In this document: positions 5,283-9,426 of the stretch, one piece after another
How positions within the stretch are numbered: the stretch's first letter is position 1
Layout: every line of letters starts with the position of its first letter
Source: Candidatus Scybalomonas excrementavium
GTDB taxonomy: Bacteria; Bacillota; Clostridia; Lachnospirales; Lachnospiraceae
Length of the DNA stretch: 9,426 nt
Direction: 5' to 3'
Assembly: GCA_017694765.1 (NCBI GenBank)
Contig: JADIML010000189.1
Location: 1-9,426, forward strand
Made by a program: the position numbers and the translations under genes
The notes under the pieces: model-generated
Databases searched by the model: none
Seen by the model: only the letters and a program-made list of their open reading frames with translations
What the model was told of the DNA's origin: nothing

Positions 5283-6548
5283 ATGGGAATGACAATCGCT
5301 GAGAAAATAATTGCAAGAGCTTCTGGAGTTTCTTCTGTAAAAGCTGGAGATATTCATACGGTTTCCCTTGATCGCATTATGACAAATGATGGAACAACCC
5401 ATTTAACGATTGATATGTTTTATAACCAACTAAAAAACCCAACAATAGCAGATCCTAGTAAAGTAGTATTTATTATTGATCATAACATACCAGCAGACAA
5501 TCCAAAAACTGCTGCTTCTCATAAAAAAATGCGTGATTTTGCTAGAAATTATCACATTGATTTTTGGGAAGGTAAAGGAGTCTGTCATCAACTTATGATG
5601 GAACATTATGTAACTCCCGGAGAATTTATTTTTGGAGCTGATAGTCACACTTGTACTTATGGCGCTCTAGGTGCTTTTGGTACAGGTGTTGGTTGTACGG
5701 ATTTACTCTATGCCCTTGTAACTGGTACTTCCTGGGTCTTAGTTCCAGAAACGATCCGCTTTCATCTAAAAGGAAACTTACCAAAAGGTGTCTATCCAAG
5801 AGATCTTATGCTCACAATTATTGGTGAAATTGGGGCAAATGGGGCAAATTATCAAGTGATGGAGTTTACTGGTGAGGGAGCTTCTAATTTCAGTATCAAT
5901 GATCGTATGGTGCTTTGCAATCTAGCTGTAGAAGCTGGTGCAAAAACTGCCATTTTTGAACCGGATGAAAAAACCATTGCCTATTTAAATACCCACGGCA
6001 ATCGAATACCAAAAGCCATGCTAAAAAGTGATCCCGATGCTCATTATGTACGAGAATATACATTTGATCTTTCAACCATTCAGCCTGTTGTGGCTCGTCC
6101 TGACTTCGTAGATGATGTTATCCCTGTAAAAGAAGTCGGTGAAGTTTTTATTGATGAAGCATTTGTTGGCTCTTGTAACAATGGTAGAATCGATGAGCTT
6201 CGTGTAAGCGCCAACCTTTTAAAAGGAAAGAAAATTCCAGAACATATGCGCTTCATCATTGCCCCTGCTAGTAACCAAGTATATTTACAGGCACTAGAAG
6301 AAGGACTTATTGATATTTTTATGGAATCTGGTGCTATGGTTGTCAATAGTAATTGTAGCGTGTGTTGGGGTGGCTGTCAGGGTGTCATTGGTGAAAATGA
6401 AGTGTTAATTAGCACAGGAACTCGTAACTTTAAAGGGAGAGCAGGCGATCCAAGTTCAAAAATTTATTTAGCTTCTGCCGAAACGGTTACAGCATCTGCA
6501 CTTGCTGGGAAAATTATAACGGCTGATGACTATAAACATACACTATAA
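5283..6548 (+). CDS. leuC: Isopropylmalate isomerase-type dehydratase, large subunit, copy 1 (diverged)
   Basis: The [4Fe-4S] catalytic subunit, 421 residues, the usual length of the archaeal/clostridial LeuC group. Aconitase-fold signatures include DHNIPADN (66-73), GADSHTCTYGALGAFGTG (118-135) and RNFKGRAG (381-388). The cluster cysteines are C298, C358 and C361. Two signatures are unusual: the first cluster motif reads VGSCNNGR where the family almost always has GSCTNGR, and the second reads NCSVCWGGC (357-365) instead of PGCGPCLG, with an extra cysteine at 365. The fold and cluster look intact, so it is probably active but perhaps on another substrate. AAGGAGG (5268-5274), inside the end of leuD1, serves its ATG with 8 nt spacing; only 3 bp separate the two genes. 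It forms a pair with the small subunit upstream. Confidence 0.92.
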   Translation: MGMTIAEKIIARASGVSSVKAGDIHTVSLDRIMTNDGTTHLTIDMFYNQLKNPTIADPSKVVFIIDHNIPADNPKTAASHKKMRDFARNYHIDFWEGKGVCHQLMMEHYVTPGEFIFGADSHTCTYGALGAFGTGVGCTDLLYALVTGTSWVLVPETIRFHLKGNLPKGVYPRDLMLTIIGEIGANGANYQVMEFTGEGASNFSINDRMVLCNLAVEAGAKTAIFEPDEKTIAYLNTHGNRIPKAMLKSDPDAHYVREYTFDLSTIQPVVARPDFVDDVIPVKEVGEVFIDEAFVGSCNNGRIDELRVSANLLKGKKIPEHMRFIIAPASNQVYLQALEEGLIDIFMESGAMVVNSNCSVCWGGCQGVIGENEVLISTGTRNFKGRAGDPSSKIYLASAETVTASALAGKIITADDYKHTL

Positions 6549-6564
6549 AAAGGAGGCTCTTTCT

Positions 6565-7065
6565 ATGAACGAAAAACCAAGCACTATTTGGGTATTAGGA
6601 GATGATATTGATACCGATATTATTATTCCAACACAATATTTAGCACTTCCTACGATTGAAGCTATGAAACCATATGCCTTTTCTCCTCTTCGTGAAGATT
6701 TAGCAAGTAACGTACAAGAAGGCGATGTCCTTGTAGCTGGTAAAAACTTTGGATGTGGTTCTTCTAGAGAACAAGCTCCTGAAATTATTAAGGCTCTCGG
6801 TATTAAAGCTGTCATTGCAAAATCTTTTGCTCGCATTTTCTTTCGTAATGCCATTAATAATGGACTTCTCCTAATTGAACACTCTGATTTACACGATGTT
6901 GTAAAAGAAGGAGATAGCTTAACGATTGAAAGGAATCAATCGATTTCTTATAACGGAATGGATTATCCTATTACTCCTCTTCCTAATAACTTACTAGAAA
7001 TTATTGAAGAAGGTGGTCTTGTAAATGCTATGCGAAAAAGAAACGGGCGAAAGCCACTTACTTAG
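6565..7065 (+). CDS. leuD: Isopropylmalate isomerase-type dehydratase, small subunit, copy 2
   Basis: The second swivel-domain subunit, 166 residues. It carries DDIDTDIIIP (13-22), the loop YLALPTIEAM (25-34), GKNFGCGSSREQAP (59-72) and AKSFARIFFRNAINNGL (85-101). The start was set at the ATG 9 nt after the strong AAAAGGAGG (6547-6555); an in-frame ATG at 6526 lies inside the upstream gene, has no ribosome site and would add residues foreign to the family. The gene is paralogous to the first leuD: 23 consecutive bases are identical between 5064-5086 and 6835-6857, and the LPTI-x-x-M recognition loop is shared. It most likely partners the large subunit directly downstream, though cross-pairing with copy 1 cannot be excluded. 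Confidence 0.92.
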   Translation: MNEKPSTIWVLGDDIDTDIIIPTQYLALPTIEAMKPYAFSPLREDLASNVQEGDVLVAGKNFGCGSSREQAPEIIKALGIKAVIAKSFARIFFRNAINNGLLLIEHSDLHDVVKEGDSLTIERNQSISYNGMDYPITPLPNNLLEIIEEGGLVNAMRKRNGRKPLT

Positions 7066-7091
7066 ATATATCAAAATTTGGAGGATATGCT

Positions 7092-8339
7092 ATGGGAAAA
7101 ACAATGATAGAAAAAATCATAGAATATAATACAAAAATTCCAGTAAAAGCCGATGATATCGTAACTGTCCAAGTCGATCGTGTTATGATTCACGATATTT
7201 TTATTCCATTTGTCGCTGAAAAATTTGAGGAAATGGGCTTTACAAACATATGGGATACGAATAAGGTTGTTCTGATTTACGATCATCTCGTTCCTGCTTC
7301 CGTAACAGATGATATTCGTCACTTAAAAATTGGCGATGCCTTTGCTACAAAATATGATCTTACTAACGTTCACCGTTCGGATGGTATTTGTCATCAACTT
7401 ATGACAGAGGCTGGTTATGTGAAACCTGGTCATGTTGTATTTGGTACAGATAGTCATACAACAACATATGGTTCTATTGGCGCATTTTCTTCAGGAATTG
7501 GATACACAGAAATGGCTAGTATTTTAGGAACTGGTACGATGTGGATGAAAGTTCCAAAAACTATTAAAATAACGATAAATGGTACCCTTCCTAAAAATGT
7601 TTCCTCAAAAGATGTGATTCTTCGTATCATCGGAGATTTGGGCGCAGATGGTGCTACTTATCAAGCACTAGAATTTCATGGAGATACTATTACAAACATG
7701 TCCATTGCTAGTCGAATGACCATTGCAAATATGGCAGTAGAAGCAGGTGCTAAGTGTGCACTGTTTGCTCCTGATGAAAAGACAGCTACGTATTGTAATA
7801 TAGTGTTAAATGAACAACAAAAAAATCTATTTGGAGATGAAGATGCCATTTATTGTAAAGAAATGATATATAACGCAGAAAGTTTCGTTCCTGTTATGGC
7901 ATGTCCATCTCAAGTTGACCAAATTAAGCCTGTCAAAGAACTAATAGATATTCCCATTGATCAAGTATTTATCGGTTCTTGTACCAATGGACGTTTAGAA
8001 GATTTAGAAGCTGCTGCTACTGTATTAAAAGATAAAACGGTGTCTCCTTACATCAAATTAATTATTACTCCAGCAAGCCGTAAAGTTTACGAAGATGCTG
8101 TTAAAAATGGCACTATGGAAATTCTTGCAAAAGCAGGTGCCATCATTACACATCCTGGCTGTGGTCTTTGCTGTGGTCGCACTGGCGGTATTTTAAGCGA
8201 TGGAGAACGAGTCGTTGCTACTAATAATCGCAACTTTTTAGGTCGTATGGGTACTTCTAAAGTAGAAATTTATCTTGCCTCTCCTACAGTAGCAGCTACT
8301 TGTGCAATTACTGGTAAAATTACATTTCCAGAATCATAA
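7092..8339 (+). CDS. leuC: Isopropylmalate isomerase-type dehydratase, large subunit, copy 2
   Basis: The [4Fe-4S] catalytic subunit, 415 residues. Signatures are closer to the family norm than in copy 1: DHLVPAS (64-70), GTDSHTTTYGSIGAFSSG (118-135), IGSCTNGR (294-301, ligand C297), HPGCGLCCG (354-362, ligands C357 and C360) and NRNFLGRMG (379-387). In leucine synthesis this enzyme interconverts 2- and 3-isopropylmalate, and the same fold serves homoaconitase, citramalate isomerisation and 2,3-dimethylmalate dehydratase. No leuA or leuB is nearby, so the pathway cannot be fixed. GGAGG at 7080-7084 lies 7 nt before the ATG. This is the last gene of the four-gene operon, followed by a terminator. 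Confidence 0.93.
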   Translation: MGKTMIEKIIEYNTKIPVKADDIVTVQVDRVMIHDIFIPFVAEKFEEMGFTNIWDTNKVVLIYDHLVPASVTDDIRHLKIGDAFATKYDLTNVHRSDGICHQLMTEAGYVKPGHVVFGTDSHTTTYGSIGAFSSGIGYTEMASILGTGTMWMKVPKTIKITINGTLPKNVSSKDVILRIIGDLGADGATYQALEFHGDTITNMSIASRMTIANMAVEAGAKCALFAPDEKTATYCNIVLNEQQKNLFGDEDAIYCKEMIYNAESFVPVMACPSQVDQIKPVKELIDIPIDQVFIGSCTNGRLEDLEAAATVLKDKTVSPYIKLIITPASRKVYEDAVKNGTMEILAKAGAIITHPGCGLCCGRTGGILSDGERVVATNNRNFLGRMGTSKVEIYLASPTVAATCAITGKITFPES

Positions 8340-8356
8340 AACAATGATAAATACTA

Positions 8357-8395
8357 AATGGCTGTCACACTTTGATGTGGCAGTCATTCTTTTTT
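8357..8395 (+). terminator. Intrinsic terminator of the leuDC-leuDC operon
   Basis: A 12-bp stem pairs 8357-8368 with 8377-8388 (two G-U wobbles, 8-nt loop), followed by CTTTTTT. It lies 17 bp after the last stop codon. Confidence 0.88.
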
Positions 8396-8402
8396 ATTTC
8401 AA

Positions 8403-8433
8403 TTGTAAACTCTTTTATAATTATAGTTTACAA
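8403..8433. promoter_or_regulatory. BirA operator (biotin box) of bioY
   Basis: TTGTAAACT (8403-8411) and AGTTTACAA (8425-8433) are a perfect inverted repeat. They match the known bacterial BirA box, TTGTAAAC and GTTTACAA separated by 15 bp. The right arm overlaps the -35 hexamer of the bioY promoter, so binding of biotinyl-adenylate-loaded BirA should block transcription. This predicts repression of biotin uptake under biotin sufficiency and a BirA with a DNA-binding domain elsewhere in the genome. Confidence 0.9.
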
Positions 8434-8455
8434 ATTAATTTTTATGCTTTATACT
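8427..8455 (+). promoter_or_regulatory. Promoter of bioY
   Basis: TTTACA (8427-8432) and TATACT (8450-8455) are separated by 17 bp, each one base from the sigma-A consensus. The -35 lies inside the BirA operator. Transcription would start near 8462. A second TATAAT (8416-8421) sits in the operator spacer but has no matching -35. Confidence 0.7.
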
Positions 8456-8461
8456 AGGATA

Positions 8462-8565
8462 CATTGTTGGATATTTACACATTGAACGGGAAACCTATGG
8501 AGATTCTGACTTTCAGAAGAAGCCCCTATAGAAAAAATCCCCTTATAGAAAGGACGAAATTTTTT
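8462..8565 (+). promoter_or_regulatory. bioY leader with small hairpin and repeated CCCC(T)TATAGAAA
   Basis: A leader of about 100 nt, long for a gene already controlled by an operator. It holds a 6-bp hairpin, TTCTGA (8504-8509) with TCAGAA (8513-8518), enclosed by a possible helix CTATGG (8495-8500) with CTATAG (8526-8531). CCCCTATAGAAA (8523-8534) is nearly repeated at 8539-8551, just before the ribosome site AAAGGA (8549-8554), which lies 11 nt before the ATG. No known riboswitch is recognised. An open frame runs in from 8464, but its residues do not resemble the family. Confidence 0.35.
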
Positions 8566-9123
8566 ATGAAAACACAAAGATTAACAACACAGACTATCAC
8601 TCTCATTGCCATTTTTGTTGCTTTATTAGCAATCCTTTCTCAAATTGCAATCCCTCTCCCATCTGGTGTTCCAGCTACATTACAAACTTTTGGTATCGCC
8701 CTCATTGCTTACCTTCTACAATGCAAAAAGGGAATGATAACGATCTTTATCTATTTATTCTGTGGACTCGTAGGAATTCCAGTATTTGCAGGATTTTCCA
8801 GTGGACTTTCTTGCTTTTTTGGTAAAACTGGAGGATTTTTATATGGTTTTTGCTTCCTTGTTTTTTTCTGTGGACTTGGAACTTGGACAAATACAGCTTG
8901 GAAAACAATCACTGTATCTGCTCTTGGACTCATCGCTTGCCATATATGTGGTGTCTTACAATTTGCACTTCTTATGCACATGTCCATCTCCTCTTCCTTT
9001 TTACTCGTTTCACTACCATTTTTATTAAAAGATGCTCTTTCTATCGTAGGAGCTTTCCTTTTAAGTAAACTCATTACAAAGGCATTAGCACAATCTGGAA
9101 TTCAATTACACACTTTAACATAA
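8566..9123 (+). CDS. bioY: Biotin transporter BioY, substrate-binding S component
   Basis: A 185-residue hydrophobic membrane protein with about six predicted membrane segments. It binds biotin and, in the ECF transporter family, works with a shared EcfA/EcfA'/EcfT energising module, none of which is encoded here. Family features are IAIPLPSGVPATLQTFGIAL (26-45), PVFAGFSSGL (68-77), the GKTGGFLYGF loop (86-95), which corresponds to the usual GPTGGY, and LPFLLKDALS near the C-terminus with its conserved Asp. The start was placed at the ATG after AAAGGA, where the basic N-terminus leads directly into the first membrane helix as in relatives; an upstream in-frame TTG at 8464 would add 34 polar residues without a ribosome site. 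Expression should be controlled by the BirA operator upstream. It is monocistronic here. Confidence 0.93.
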   Translation: MKTQRLTTQTITLIAIFVALLAILSQIAIPLPSGVPATLQTFGIALIAYLLQCKKGMITIFIYLFCGLVGIPVFAGFSSGLSCFFGKTGGFLYGFCFLVFFCGLGTWTNTAWKTITVSALGLIACHICGVLQFALLMHMSISSSFLLVSLPFLLKDALSIVGAFLLSKLITKALAQSGIQLHTLT

Positions 9124-9130
9124 GAACAAA

Positions 9131-9156
9131 ATGTGCCTTGTGCATCCTTCTTTTTT
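9131..9156 (+). terminator. Weak hairpin plus T-run directly after bioY
   Basis: ATGTGC (9131-9136) and GTGCAT (9140-9145) can form a 6-bp stem with two G-U pairs and a 3-nt loop, followed by CCTTCTTTTTT. It is marginal as a terminator; the strong hairpin 45 bp further on is more convincing. Confidence 0.3.
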
Positions 9157-9201
9157 ATAATATAGAAAATGACTCATGAAAAGGAATTCCTATACTACAA
9201 G

Positions 9202-9236
9202 AAAAGGCACCCTGCTGCGACTCAGGGTGCCTTTTT
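9202..9236 (+). terminator. Strong, symmetric intrinsic terminator after bioY
   Basis: A perfect 13-bp stem, AAAAGGCACCCTG (9202-9214) with CAGGGTGCCTTTT (9223-9235), and an 8-nt loop, ending in TTTTT. Because the left arm begins with an A run, it also works on the minus strand and could close a gene arriving from the right. Confidence 0.92.
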
Positions 9237-9426
9237 ATAAATGAGGGGGAGAGGATTCAAATATATGAAAAGCTCTTACAAGTATTAGTATACGGAAAAA
9301 CTGTGTCCATTCTGTGTTTATTCTATGAAAGAAAGATAAATATCCTAAATAATTTTTTACTATATTCTTAAGATTTTTTCATTCACTTTACATACATTCC
9401 TTATTTGATACTTTTACTTTAGAAAT
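9237..9426. other. Non-coding right end, nothing recognised
   Basis: No reading frame of useful length, RNA gene or clear promoter is visible on either strand. It contains a purine-rich GAGGGGGAGAGG (9242-9253) followed by ATG at 9265 and a stop after seven codons. There is also a near-perfect adjacent 11-mer duplication (TGTGTCCATTC and TGTGTTTATTC at 9302-9323). The last 100 bp are very AT-rich and could belong to the regulatory region of a gene outside the window. Confidence 0.4.

Noticed and set aside
6526..6564. An upstream start for the second leuD, overlapping leuC1
   Set aside because: There is no ribosome site for it, the extra residues do not fit the family, and the ATG at 6565 has a strong AAAAGGAGG.
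8751..9074. A 107-codon minus-strand frame opposite bioY
   Set aside because: It is antisense to the conserved membrane segments of bioY, with no ribosome site or recognisable domain.
1..9426. CRISPR array, insertion sequence, tRNA or rRNA
   Set aside because: No regularly spaced repeats, transposase signatures, terminal inverted repeats or RNA gene motifs were seen on either strand.

Overview
The window is AT-rich DNA with strong AGGAGG-type ribosome sites, short intergenic gaps, a Firmicutes-type BirA box and an oxygen-sensitive [FeFe] hydrogenase. This points to a strict anaerobe of the low-GC Clostridia, plausibly Lachnospirales; the genus cannot be read from the sequence.

Left part (minus strand, read from 4645 down to 19). 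A Crp/Fnr-family regulator (3986-4645) is followed after 162 bp of AT-rich regulatory DNA by a two-gene hydrogenase operon. Its first gene (1966-3810) fuses a NuoF-type iron-sulfur segment to a GltD/NfnB-like FAD and NAD(P)-binding reductase. Its second gene (209-1972), overlapping the first by 7 bp, is a complete prototypical [FeFe] hydrogenase with all accessory clusters and the proton-relay cysteine. The reductase most likely links H2 to the NAD(P)H pool. A bidirectional terminator lies at 19-64, and between it and hydA is a possible 31-codon remnant of a nucleotidyltransferase.

Middle part (plus strand, 4725-8395). Divergent from the regulator is a four-gene operon of two tandem small-subunit/large-subunit pairs of the isopropylmalate isomerase (LeuD/LeuC, aconitase superfamily) type: D1-C1-D2-C2. 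No leuA, leuB or other pathway gene accompanies them. Pair 2 keeps near-canonical cluster motifs while C1 has diverged at them, so the pairs may act on different 2-/3-hydroxyacids. The first gene lacks a nearby ribosome site; a perfect hairpin in the leader could bring a distant AAGGAG next to its ATG.

Right part (8396-9426). A biotin transporter gene, bioY, stands alone behind a perfect BirA operator that overlaps its promoter, so it should be repressed when biotin is sufficient. A strong hairpin terminator at 9202-9236 closes the unit. The last 190 bp hold no recognisable gene.

The regulator sits between the hydrogenase and dehydratase operons and could control either, but this is inference. 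Three start sites were chosen downstream of the longest possible reading frame on ribosome-site grounds (regulator, second leuD, bioY).
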